From the NCBI GenBank assembly GCA_904063045.1, contig CAJFCJ010000020.1:674916-738915 (forward strand): DNA of 64,000 bases, written 5' to 3'. The position numbers and the translations under genes were made by a program. Shown in pieces: positions 1 through 11,444 of this stretch. The notes below the pieces were generated by a model. That model did no database searches, was not told the origin of the DNA, and saw only the letters and a list, made by a program, of their open reading frames with translations. Source of the stretch: Dimorphilus gyrociliatus. Its lineage: Eukaryota > Annelida > Polychaeta > Dinophilidae. Within the stretch, counting starts at the first letter, position 1; each line of letters opens with the position of its first letter.

Positions 1-432
1 GGTATTTAACTCGGTCAACTGCTTTACAACAACACTCGGCGAGATTATCAACATATCTCTGCGTAACATATTGCTGCAGCGTCAGGGTATATAACAGCAG
101 AAGAAAATTCTTCAGATGCTTGTTACCCTGGTTAGGTTAGGCCATGTTCAGGTTTTATTAGAATTGAGCTGAGGTAGGAAAACGACATGGACTTATAACT
201 AAAGTCTACGAGAGACTAAAAACTGATATCCTTTCGTGGCCTTTAGCTTTCGTATGCAAAAAAAAGTGGGAGAGGGCAGGGGGAGGTGCGGTAAAATTTT
301 ATGTTCTTTTTCAGCCTACCTAGCGGAACGCTATACCCTCTACAATACACGCAGGCAGCGAAGTAGGCATTTACCAGTCTGCAATGCAACGGCTAAAAAT
401 ACGTCGGTCGAGAAAATTTTGCTGAGTTTAGC
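1..432. other. 5' flank of the PDZ/Zasp-like gene
   Basis: No gene is visible. The stretch is less AT-rich than most of the window and leads directly into the start codon of the PDZ gene, so it probably holds its promoter and 5' UTR. The short open frame at 236-436 overlaps the PDZ start in another frame and shows no recognisable protein. Confidence 0.5.
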
Positions 433-3400
433 ATGAGTGAAACAATCTGCCTGCGACGGCCTTCTTCCGACGTTCCTTGGGGTTTCCGGCTTAAAGGAGG
501 AAGAGATTACCAATGTCCAATAATAGTTCAAAGGGTAAGTGATTGATTATTGAGTATAAATGGTAAATAAACAATTTTTTCGTTAAGTTTGTTTATTCGT
601 TTGTTTTCTTAATTAAAAATCGACTGTTTTCGTTCTACAACTTAATAATAGGTAACCGTGGGTAGTATAGCTGGGACGGGACTATCGGTTGGTGATATTA
701 TTACAAAAATTGGCAGCTATGACACGGCTAATTTAAATCTGAATGAAACGCAAGAGTTGATAAAATGCTCTGGAAATTTACTGCAGTTAAACGTTATCAG
801 GTTGTATTCTATTTTTAATCAACGTATGTAAATTATACTCTTTTTTATGCCTATACTTTAAAAAAAGCAGAACGGGACAATCTGGCCAACAATATCACCC
901 ACAACAACAATACTACCAGCAGCAGCCGCAGCAGCAATATCAACCATACGAACAGCAAAACTTTCAACAAGCCTACTATTCTCCCCAAGAGCAAGTGGAT
1001 CCTTATCAAAACTCTTACTATTCTTCGCAATATAATCAATCTAGTGACTGCTACGGCGGTCAGAACTATACTGGAGGTTACAGTTCACCTACTCCTCAAA
1101 ATCAACGCTACGAGCAACCAGCTTACAACCGATATCCGTCGTATCAGTCAAGTGGAACTTTTTCTCCTAGTAGCGAAATATCTAACCAGCAAGGAATGAG
1201 CCAGACAAGCGATAGAACTTACTCGCCAATTAGAAGTGTACAAGCGCCCATATCACCGGTGACAGAAAATCCTCCCAGTCATTACAATCAGTATGGAGCA
1301 CCTATTCAACAAAATAGAACCTTTTCTCCAGTGAGCTCGATTCAATCTCCACCTTCTACACCTAATCAACTTAACTACGGTACAAATCAAATGCAAGCTC
1401 CCTTTGGGGGATCTCCCCGTTATCTTCGTCAGACATCGTCTGACTTCAACGCTAAGCCGAAGCCGTTTGGATTTAATCAGGCTGCAGTGTCATCGTCAAC
1501 AAGCGAATTATCTGATAATTCAGAGGTTCGGCATTGCTTCTCGCCACCTCTTTCTGCCCCCTATGTACCAAATACGTCTGTATCTGTCCCACCTCCAGCA
1601 GTTTTATCAACTAATCCTCCTCCCGCTCCTCCTCCCGCTCCTCCTCCAGTTCCTCCTCCTCTACATTCTATTCCTCAGGTAAACCTATTATAGACGATAA
1701 AAAAAGACTTTGTTTCAGGAGGATTGTCAATATAGTTGTTAATCTCTTTTTTGTGTTTCAGGCGCCTGCTATAACTAATACCAGACTTGAACAGCAATTG
1801 GAAAACATACAAAAATTCGGTTCTCTTCCTAAACCTGTAATGACGAATATGACTGAGCTGGAAAAACCAAAAGATAAACCTAAGAGTCCCATCTCGGACA
1901 ATAGAGTTCAACACAAAATACCTGATGCAATTTTAAATATGGCTGCAAGTAAAGGATCTGACAAGAAACCATGGTCATATGCTCCTGATTTGGATGTCAT
2001 TAAACAACAAAGGGAAAAAGTTCGTAAAAGGTTTGTATTAGTATATAATCACTTTTAATTAAAAAATAAGTGAATTTATCGAATTTCAATTACAGAGGTT
2101 CTACAATACCGAGATATCAAAATATTCTAAATTTACCAGCTTTTGATGATGATAATAATACCAATAATACCAGTGTACCTCAAACAGATAATAACCTTCA
2201 AGGTTTACCAGGGTACGTATTATCTATTGTCAAGATTTTACATATAATATTCAATTTTAATTCTTTGACAAAAGGACGAAAAATTCTCCCAGTGACAGTG
2301 AAAAATCACCAGTTTTCAAAATGATTCATGGATTAGAAGAACCGAAGAAAAATATTAACAATCGTCCCAATCGTCAGCACTCCTATGAGAGATCGCCAAG
2401 AGAGCCTGCGCCGGATGATGAACTTCGATTTACTGGATTAAACTCCGGCAGTAGAAAGGAAGAACCACGAGGAGAAGTTGATGAAAGCTCTTTGTTCGCT
2501 TGTAAGCATTGTTGATTAAATGAGATGTGAGATTTAGTAGAATAAATTTGATGTTATTTAGATAGGAGCCACGACCGCTATACAGGAGGTAATATACCTT
2601 CGAGATCCTTCAAAATCTTGCAATCTATTACTGGTACAGAAGACGACGTTAGCGGTGAGATAAACTATGAGATAATGGTCCAATAAACTTAATCTACTAC
2701 TGAATCAAAACAGATTCTACACCAACGTATAGAAAAAATGTGAAAAAACACGATGAAGAAGAGAATATCCCTCAGTATGAGCCAACAGTTTACAGCGGTG
2801 GGCATATCCCGTCTAGATCCTTTAAAATCTTGCAACAAAGTTACCCAAAGCACGAATTAGAGAGTAACACAAACGTTCAAGTTGAAAGTCAGCTAACTAC
2901 AAATCTACCTACAAGTCAACCTATAAATCAACCTACAAATCAACCAATGAATCAAGTTGGTGAAGACGGTGAGTTGATTAATGCACTGATATAATACACT
3001 TATTTTCTTTTTCCTTTATCTTACTTCTTAAACTTTATTAAAAAAAAAACAAATATTAATTAATTGCGGGTTAAAAGCATGCAACTTCTTTCGTAAACTA
3101 GTCATTGACTGAATTTTCAGTCTTGTGTGGAGTGCGATTAGAAAATAACGCTTCTCGGTCTAAAATCGTTCTACGACTGGGTTCTCAAAGTGACGAACCA
3201 TACATATTCGAGGAATTTCCAGGGGTTACGGATTTCTAGGATTAAAGAAAATAGTTTAAACAAAAAAAAAAACAATCCTGTTGTGACTTTTACCTCGTCC
3301 AAAATTCCTGTTGAACATCCTCTTTCTGATACCTAAAATATCCTTATTGTCTGATTTTTTTCATCCTCTCCATCTTTTACTATTTTCTTTTTTGTTTTGA

Positions 3401-5275
3401 ACTTTTTGGCTATTTAATTTTTTGCTTAAAAAAATAAGAAACAAGATAGTGAAAGATAAGGAATGAATAAGAATTATTTTAGTTGATATTGCCTTTATTG
3501 CGTGTTTGTGTGTTCCGTTGTGGTTAGATTGTGCTTCATTTATTTAATTTTTTGATGTGTTATAATTTTTCTCTCTTTTAAATCTTCTCTCTTCTCAAAA
3601 TTCTTTTTGGAAGAGAGAAGACACGAATGATGAGATATTACTATGGTGATAAAAGAAAAACAGTGATAACAAATTGATATTGATGCTAATGTTAGATAAA
3701 AAAAATATGAATAATTGTAGAAAATTATATAGTAGAGAGAAAAAAGGATTTAGAAAATAAAAGAGAGTATTTCAGTCTGTATAAATATTCGTAATTAGCG
3801 AAAAACTGTTACATGCAGCGAAAACCGGAGCTGGGACGAATCATTTTGCACAGCCGACGATAGAACAGCCTCCAGGTTAGTCTATATAAATAAATATAAC
3901 ACACAGTATTATTACCGAGATAAAAAAAAATGGAAAAATATATATGAAATGGAACAACAGGTGGAAGAGTCCACTTTAGATAGTTGTTATTTTTATTCTG
4001 AACTTTGTATATCTATTCCAGCTCCAACTGGCACCAGGAGACGTCGACAGAGACCTCCTGAGAAGCAAAGATTATTTAATGAACAAGCGTTTCTTGCCGG
4101 AAAAATACCGATTGTTCACGGCGGCAACGTCGATCCAAAAGTTATTGAATATTACGAGAGTCAGACGAATAATAATACTGTATCTAATTCATTGGAAGAA
4201 GGAGATAAGCCCCATTTAAAGACAGATTTCGATGAAAAAGCTTTTCTTGCTGGAAAGGTTCCTATTATTAGCGGCGAGGGTGAAAACCAGCCGGCGGGTT
4301 TCAACAAACCAGAAAAAATAAAAGAAAAAGCACCTTGGCAAAGGGAAGAGATAAATCCTGTTGTAACTACCGACGATTTTGATGAAAAAGAGTTCTTAAA
4401 GGGCGGAAGAGGAACTGTTCGACAGTCAGTTGATAGAGAATTAGCGAGCACTCCTGGTAATTTTTTTAATTATTAACACAGCGATCTCTAGACTAATAAA
4501 TAAAATGATCCTGTAGTGTTTGAGAGGACAGCTTACACGAGAAATAAAGCTCCTTGGGAAAGGAGATTTAGGGATGACGGAACAGTGTCGGACGCTGAAT
4601 TCGACGAAAGTCGCTTTATACGAAGACGACAGAGGGGATCTAACAAAGAAAATGCAGTCAATAGTGAATTTTACAGGACTAGTCGGTCTATTTCGAAGGA
4701 GCGTTTTCTACAAAATGATGGTAAAGCATTTCCCCTAAGGACTGTAGGTGGCGTTCTTTTATATTATTGTTATTTCGATAGAATATGAAAGAGGCTGTCG
4801 TACTGATGACGAAGACTCCCCAAGGAGAAGATTAGTGTACACAGGTTCGAAAATTCCCTCAAAATATTTTAAGAAATTACAATTAAAAATGTGGGATTCT
4901 CCTGACAATCCAACGGGTAAATTGGACAAGTAATTGACTAGTCTAATTAGTAACACTTATTCTATAATGACAGCTCCAAAGCCACCAGTAAATATTACTC
5001 AAAAAGTCAACGATAAAGAAGTAAAGAGCGAGGAAGGACAATTAAAAAATAACACTGAAATGGTTAATGGTGAAATTGAGGTTAATAAAGAGGAAGAAGA
5101 AAAGAAAGAAACTATTACTAAAGAACCTGAACAATTTGAGGGAAAAGAAATATCTGAACCTGTACCAAATGGAACATATGAACAAGTCGAGGAATCTAAA
5201 GAACCCATACCAAATGGGACTTGCGAGAAGGTTGAGGAATTTAAAGAACCTGTAGAGTTACCAGTTGAAAACTAA
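433..5275 (+). CDS. PDZ-domain protein with Zasp-type short motifs, no LIM domain (Zasp/PDLIM-like)
   Basis: Probable sarcomere or stress-fibre scaffold that binds alpha-actinin, by analogy with Zasp/Enigma proteins. Exons: 433-534, 652-800, 871-1678, 1762-2030, 2096-2212, 2293-2501, 2562-2654, 2714-2968, 3819-3875, 4022-4456, 4517-4720, 4782-4916 and 4974-5275, giving 1044 aa in one frame. Residues 1-84 are a PDZ domain with the PWGFRLKGG carboxylate loop. Residues 85-353 are Q/Y/S/P-rich and end in a polyproline run. Then come repeated short motifs: GGNIPSRSFKILQ, GGHIPSRSFKILQ, GSKIPSKYFKKLQ, and a second series FNEQAFLAGKIPI, FDEKAFLAGKVPI, FDEKEFLKG. The C terminus is acidic with two NGT-centred repeats. 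No LIM domain is present up to the stop or in the DNA beyond it, unlike most PDLIM proteins. The intron at 2969-3818 (850 nt) is the largest and shows nothing coding. The ATG at 433 was chosen because it immediately precedes the PDZ core. Confidence 0.85.
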
Positions 5276-6611
5276 TTATAACCTATTCTGTGTGAATTAT
5301 AAAATATATACTGAATGATTTATCTGAGAAGATAAGAGAAAGAAAAAGGAAAGACGATAAAACTTTCATCTCGACAACCCCTCATCCTACGTGGGTCATA
5401 ATTTTCATTTAGAACTCACAATAGAAACACGTGAAAAGATTTTGTGGTTAGCCTCCTCTCTTTGAAATTTTATTAAATTTCCTAGTTTCGATTTCTTGTA
5501 GTTTTAATACAGGATTAATTACAAATCATTTCCGATTTTGCTTATACATAGGTTAACTAACATTCAATAATCGTAAAATCAGTTTGCGGTCTTATCATTT
5601 GAATGATTGGCTTCATAAGAGGTAATGATCCAGATAAAATCAATTGTACTATGATCGTTTAAAGACATTCCGATAGATAGGAAAAAACAAATGCTTCAAC
5701 AATAAATGGTAGCATTGCAGACCGAATCGTTACTATAGAAAATTTAAATTTATGTATATCTATCGCTTATCTTAAGAGTTTTTGTTCCCTAACGAATTAT
5801 CAGGGTTAATTTGATGATTGTAAAGTTCTATTTCAGACAAGAAAGAATGCATTAAGAAAAAAAGCCATTGGTAGGAATATAGAAACAAATATATAGATAA
5901 AGGAGAAAGAAAGGTGAGAGAAAGAGAGACGCATACTGACAAAGGGAGAGAGAAATACGAAGCGAACGCGGTATTAAAAGGGAAGAAGCTTTAGTTTTTT
6001 TTATCGAATTCACTTTCGCCCTTTTCTTTCTAAGATTTTTCTATCCTCGTGATAGTAAAAACGACTGCACAAATAAATTGTTCTTAATAGAATTGATCCC
6101 GATAGCGAAATTTGTTCTGTTCCAAATACTTAGGGGGATAGAGACCGGAAAAAATAATTTTTTCCGACAGCATATCTCATATTTTATTTAAATTAAGGAA
6201 AATATTATATTTCTATTTCATACCATATTTAATAAGAACTTACAAATATCCAGCAAAATTCTCTGAAGGCTAGTGGTCGCATCAAACAAACGACGAGAAT
6301 AATAAATGAAGCTAGGCCTATATGGTTAGCCGAATTGTAGCAGTTCTTTACGGCAAGTCGTCGCAGGCGGAACACTTGTTTCTTTTTCTGCGGAATATTT
6401 ACTGTTTTATTGTTTTATCTTTAAAGATAACTCTTTGAAGAACGGTTTATTTCGGATAAATCATAATTTGGAAGCAGCAATTTTCATTTGGAATTCTTTA
6501 CCAATCACTCTCAGCTTCTCTCACAATCCATCTTTATTTCTCACCATTTAGAGCTTTGTCTCTTTTACTTCTTCTTCCTCTCTTTACCTCTCAATTGGAC
6601 AAGCGGAGAAA
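5276..6611. other. Intergenic, possible promoter of the most distal DPP first exon
   Basis: It begins with the 3' UTR of the PDZ gene and contains no convincing coding exon. The part at about 6290-6400 is richer in G and C, and a pyrimidine-rich stretch at 6500-6595 runs up to the ATG at 6612. This is compatible with a promoter and leader for the candidate first exon there. Confidence 0.4.
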
Positions 6612-6713
6612 ATGCATTCCAGTGCTGGAACTTCAGCTCAAATAAAAACCATCGACAAGCCAATGCCATCTAAAGATAAGAGCAATAATTATAAACAAAT
6701 GAATGATCTAATG
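6612..6713 (+). CDS. Candidate alternative first exon A of the DPP6/10-like gene
   Basis: The exon starts at ATG and runs 34 codons (MHSSAGTSAQ...MNDLM) to a GTAGGA donor in phase 0. This is the phase required by the shared second exon at 23770, which begins ELVGSS. The peptide is hydrophilic, as expected for the cytoplasmic tail of a type II membrane protein. It would need a 17 kb intron, which is long for this genome, so transcript data are essential. The peptide itself matches nothing I recognise; the call rests on start, phase and context. Confidence 0.45.
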
Positions 6714-9237
6714 GTAGGAAAAGTTCCTATTAGATTCCTATTTAATTACCAGTTTAATACCCATCTGTGTAGAAATACTTATCGTATAACTCTATACAGA
6801 AACTTATTCAAAGCCGATTATTAATATAAAATTTTTCTAATATAATATATCTTTTATTAAACCAATAACATTTTTATCCTTCCCTAATTCAATCGTATCC
6901 TCCTTTAGAACGAGGTGAGTAGGTTAGCGAAATAAGAAAATATGGATATTTATATATTAAACGGGATAATTTTATATTCTTTTAATTAAGCATGACTACT
7001 TTTTCTTATTGCTTCTTTGTTCATTGAAATATGTTTCTATAAATTAAATTATAAAGGGGAAGTAGTAATGTAAATAAAAATGGGAAAAAACAAACATAAT
7101 CCCTAATTATCATTTATTCGAAGATATCCCAGCTAGAAAGTTGAAATTGTATGTCAGATGTTGGTTATTATGATTTGTCTTCAACAGTTAAATTATGCTA
7201 CTTAACTAATATGTTTACAACTAAGCGAAGAGCTTACTGGGAGATTTTCTTCATTATATTTTACTAAGGATATTGTGTCTAGCAGAAATGTTATCTTCTT
7301 ATAGATTTATTTAACGTTACATTATTATAAATTGTTTATGTTTGACGTATGAACTATTAGGTTATAAATATGCTTAAAAAGTCAATAGTTATAAGATCCC
7401 CTAAAAAAAAAAGTATTTCAGTTAAATTATAAAAGTTTTACTGTATTTCCAATAGATGGCGATAAATTCGTCGACTTTCCTTTATCTTTGTTGAAAGTAA
7501 TTTAAATCTCTATAAAAATACTTAATAATTTGCATAAGCCATCATGTAAATAGCTTTATTGGTATTTTAGAAAGAGAGGTATTCATTTATATATTACTAT
7601 ATACAGTATATAGAATGAAAGACAGCGTATAGAAAACAAATATTTTCTCACCATTGTCGAGGTAGTTTCCTGGACTCTAACTACTTTTAGATCTTCTTTT
7701 TTATCTTTTCTCATAGTAGCTAATGAAGTTCCGGTTGTAGTGCCATAAGTTATTAATTAGAAGAGATAAGGACCAAAATATCGTCAAAATAAGATAGACG
7801 AAAAATCAATTGTATTCTTTTTATTTGAAAAATATATAATCAATATTTTCATATAATAATTTATTTTTCTTTTAAAAAAAGGTTATGTCAATATTTTATA
7901 AACGAAAAGAGAAAGTTTTGTATAACCTAATCATAAATTCATGTTAGATAAAAGAAAGAAAGAGAGAGAGAGACAGAAAGAGAGGTAAGAGAAGAAAATA
8001 GATAGAAATATTCATTAAAGTCGTTATTGTTTTTGTAAATTATACTAATACATTTGCCTCCAGTTATCTCAGCTCATAAAGAGGAACGAGATGATTTAAT
8101 ATTTTGCTGTTAATAATTATAAGTTTAATTCTTCTCGACGGTAGGAAATAATAGAGAAATACAAATATATTGTGTTTTCATTTATAATTGCAATTAGTCA
8201 TCTAATTAACATTTCAAGAATATTTTTTTCAATGCCCTTCCCCTTACTTATTTATAACATTTTCACTTCTTAATAGCAAGCACTAATTAGGATTAAAAAA
8301 TTCTCTCTTTTATTCTTTCTTTGTACTTTCATATTTCTAATAGTATCACTATAAGTTTGTTGTTTTTCTTTAGCTTTAATTAATTTTCCTTTTGTTTCTT
8401 GTTTTTCAAATATATTCTTCTATAATTTCATAATTGTTAGGAAAAAATCATTATTTTTGTTAAATTAAATTTGTATGGGGTCATTGTGATTGGAAATAAG
8501 GTTAAAAAAAAGCAAGAGACAGAGAAAAAGAGATGAAAAAGTAAAAAGTAGACAAAAGCGCCACCTATTATAAAAGTGTAACAATAAAACAACTTAATTT
8601 AAAACAACGCCAATTCTATCTAATTGACAATTTATGTTGACTATCTGTAAGTCCCAACTGCAATCCAATGCATATCATATACAGTATATATACTATATAT
8701 ATATATGTTTATTTATACAATCTGTATATATATAATTGTATATACACGATGTAAACACATAAAACACAATTTACAGATCCTAAAATTTGCACATACTTAT
8801 ATATACAGTACATATATATTTATATACAATATAAATATGTTTGTTAGTATTGAAAAGTGTGGATAAGTCATCCACTTGAACCGAATTAAAGAAAAAAAAA
8901 CTCATCAATAAATATTGAACGTTTTTTAGAGTGCAAAATGAAAAACTAAAATGTCAATTGATAAAAGTCGATTTTTTTTCCGCTAAGGATATTTTCTACT
9001 ATTTTTTTTTATTTTCATTTTTTTTATATAAATCAATTTTTATGGATGGATCATAAATTTTTATTAAGAACAACTAAATTTTGTTTCTTTCTTTTTTCTC
9101 TCTCTCTCTCTCTCTTTCTTTTTTTTCTTCTTTCTCTCCTTCTGTTCTTTTTAATTTCCCCCCTTTTCTACTTTATTTCTTCTTCCTTTTAGTTTTTTTT
9201 ATGCAGAGGGAAAGATCTTTTTTTTTAAGCTTTAAAA
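6714..9237. other. AT-rich non-coding stretch between candidate first exons A and B
   Basis: No coding exon is supported. It holds one AGATGGCG motif (7453-7462), several ATACAGTAT cores within TA-rich sequence (about 7611, 8679 and 8801), a GA-rich run near 7950-7985 and a CT-rich run at 9085-9200. Confidence 0.5.
7453..7462 (+). promoter_or_regulatory. AGATGGCG-type motif (CTCF/YY1-like)
   Basis: The sequence TAGATGGCGA is one of seven occurrences of the AGATGGCG core in the window, all non-coding. It resembles CTCF and YY1 core motifs; binding is inferred only. Confidence 0.3.
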
Positions 9238-9263
9238 AAAGTTATTTGCATGCAAATAACTTT
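9238..9263. promoter_or_regulatory. 26-bp perfect palindrome holding two overlapping POU octamers
   Basis: The central 20 bases, gttatttgcatgcaaataac at 9241-9260, read the same on both strands, and aaa/ttt extend the palindrome to 26 bp. It contains ATTTGCAT and ATGCAAAT, the octamer on each strand, sharing the central GCATGC. It lies about 100 bp upstream of a TATA-like element and about 270 bp upstream of candidate first exon B, so a POU-factor dimer site in a promoter is plausible. Confidence 0.5.
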
Positions 9264-9359
9264 ACTACCCCTGACGAAATTATGAAAGCGTATATATAAC
9301 ATATGGACGGGACGCCCCCTAGCTGTCGAATTTAAAAAGCTTTTTAACTTTCCACCCCG

Positions 9360-9367
9360 TATAAAAA
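9360..9367 (+). promoter_or_regulatory. TATA box upstream of candidate first exon B
   Basis: TATAAAAA sits about 163 bp before the ATG at 9530, in a locally GC- and CpG-richer block (about 9300-9640) that also has a TATATAA at about 9292. This is the clearest promoter-like block in the 5.3-19 kb stretch. Confidence 0.45.
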
Positions 9368-9529
9368 CTCGCCCTCTGTGTCTCTTCTCTCCCCTCTCTC
9401 TCCACCCCGTGTTTATCTGTTTGCCTCTTTCTTCACCATCTTCGAGTGCTTCGTTCTACCCTCTTTTCGCTCGTCACCGTTAAAAACTTTTTCGATCCGG
9501 AGGGATTAGATTTTCCATAAAAGAAGGTC

Positions 9530-9625
9530 ATGTTTCATCATTCCCGAGATATTATCAAAGAGAAGCCAGAGAGCGAAGGTGAAAGGAATAGAAATATCCG
9601 ACGCATTGATTCCGTAGATTTGGAG
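9530..9625 (+). CDS. Candidate alternative first exon B of the DPP6/10-like gene
   Basis: ATG is followed by 31 further codons (MFHHSRDIIK...DSVDLE) to GAG|GTTTGT in phase 0. It is compatible with the shared exon at 23770. The peptide is rich in charged residues and ends in an acidic stretch, much as vertebrate DPP6 tails end in acidic residues just before the shared ELVGS. A TATA box and an octamer palindrome lie upstream. Confidence 0.5.
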
Positions 9626-11070
9626 GTTTGTCAATTGTGTTTGTTCTTGATAAACGTTAAAGTGTGTTAATGCATAAGGGAAAACCTCAAAAAAAGAGAA
9701 AGTACGTTGCAAAAGATTAATTGGCAGTGTGTTGTTAGTCAATACTTGAGGATGTGCTTTGTATTTATTACCTTATTTTAAACTCATCTTTCCCTTCAGT
9801 GTCTTTACCTATCAATCTTTATCATTTATTCTCTTTCTTTGATAAATTGCCTCTTTTAAGAGAAAAGTTGGAGGAAAGAGATAGTAAAAAAAATAATTTG
9901 ATATTTGAGATTAATTATAACCATACACTTAAGAGTTAAATGAGGGAGGAGGAGAATAGAGAGAGAGAGACAGAGAGAGCAGTTGAGGCAAAGAGATACT
10001 TTATTAGGAAAAAGTTAATCTTACTCTTCTAACATTTCTAAAAAGTTAACTGTAAATTATCTATATTAAAAAAGTAAGATTATACGTAAAATGGAACCGG
10101 AAAGAGAGTATATAATATTAGAAAAATCTATCCTTTTTTCCCTTATTTTGCTTACAACCTATGCCGTTTAAGTAAATCCAATTGACTACGTCTATTTGAT
10201 TAAATGAAACAGAGTAGGCCAGTATCGCGTTAGGCTTATTTCCAATAGTCTAGAAATAAAATAAAAATATGTAGAAGCATAGAAATAACAAGAAACATTT
10301 TTTACACGTAAAGAAAATACGAAATAAATAATAAGGGAATAAAGAAAGAAAATATAAGGAATTATCTTGTAAAGAGTAGTTTGTTATTGTGTAAAATTTA
10401 TGAAGGATTTTTGAAGAGTAGAGAAAAGATAACGATATACCTCTTACTTAACTTCATTGCGGATATATCCAGATGGTTTTAGTCGACTATCAACAGTAAT
10501 GTAATACTTAAAATTCCTCTTTTGTTTAAATAGAAAGCTTGAAAGATAAAGTAAAAAAAAAAAAGAGGAGAGAAGGGAAGGGGCGGGAAGATGCTAACTA
10601 TAAATTAAGAATGAATAATAGAAAAATAATAGGAATTTATCTATTAAACTTCAATTACTTACAACCTCATTACTAACGAAAAGATGCTTTTTTTTTATTG
10701 AAAAGATGTAAAATTCAAATTATTTTCTCTCTAATTAATAATTTATTATACAATAATATACAGTATTTGAGTATCTTGTATATGTTTTTAAATGTTAAAT
10801 TTGTATTAATTTATTATTATTTGTATTTAACAAAATTGAATATATACAAAAGATCCAGCCGTGATGAATAAGGAGACATGTATACTATTCTATTTTCCCT
10901 TGAGGTTTGTAGAATCAAATTTTTTTTCCACTATGTCAGAGATGAAAGATTTTTCGAACGTAAACTGGCAACGATTCTCCCAGCTATATAATATTTAGTT
11001 TGTAAACAAAGCGAAGTTTACTTTTTACCGCAAGATATCGGCCCCATACGACGCTGAACATCTTGAACGT

Positions 11071-11080
11071 TAGATGGCGC
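11071..11080 (+). promoter_or_regulatory. AGATGGCG-type motif (CTCF/YY1-like)
   Basis: TAGATGGCGC occurs in a local GC-rich island (about 11030-11090) within AT-rich DNA. Confidence 0.35.
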
Positions 11081-11436
11081 GACAACCTCGTAAAATTTTG
11101 GAGACTGGCGATTACTATCGTGTATATAGCACTAAATTGTTTCCTTTATTTAAGGGTTTATATATATTAAACTTAAGTGAAGATGCTCGTTCTTTTTTCT
11201 ATATGTATAATTATTAACATAACGTTCAAAACTTTAACATGTCATTCACTCTTAATGTGAAATTATTTCTTATTTAGTCTTGTTTTTGTTTTCCAAAATT
11301 TATTTAGAATATAACAGAAACAATTAAGACAAGAGAGAAAGACGAAATAACAAAAATATAATAAGAAACAAAAGATGCAGAAACAAAATAAATTAAGTGG
11401 AAAATATGCATTTAAAAAAAAAATATTTTACCCATA

Positions 11437-11444
11437 CGCCATCT
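11437..11444 (-). promoter_or_regulatory. AGATGGCG-type motif, minus strand
   Basis: The plus strand reads CGCCATCT, so the motif is on the minus strand, about 360 bp from the opposite-facing copy at 11071. The two point towards each other. Confidence 0.35.

Noticed and set aside
851-1039. Leucine-rich antisense frame opposite the PDZ gene
   Set aside because: It is the reverse of Gln/Tyr codon repeats in the real exon.
4161-4451. 96-codon minus-strand frame within the PDZ gene
   Set aside because: Shadow of the motif-repeat exon on the other strand.
9081-9299. 72-codon Phe/Ser-rich frame
   Set aside because: Product of CT and T simple-sequence tracts.
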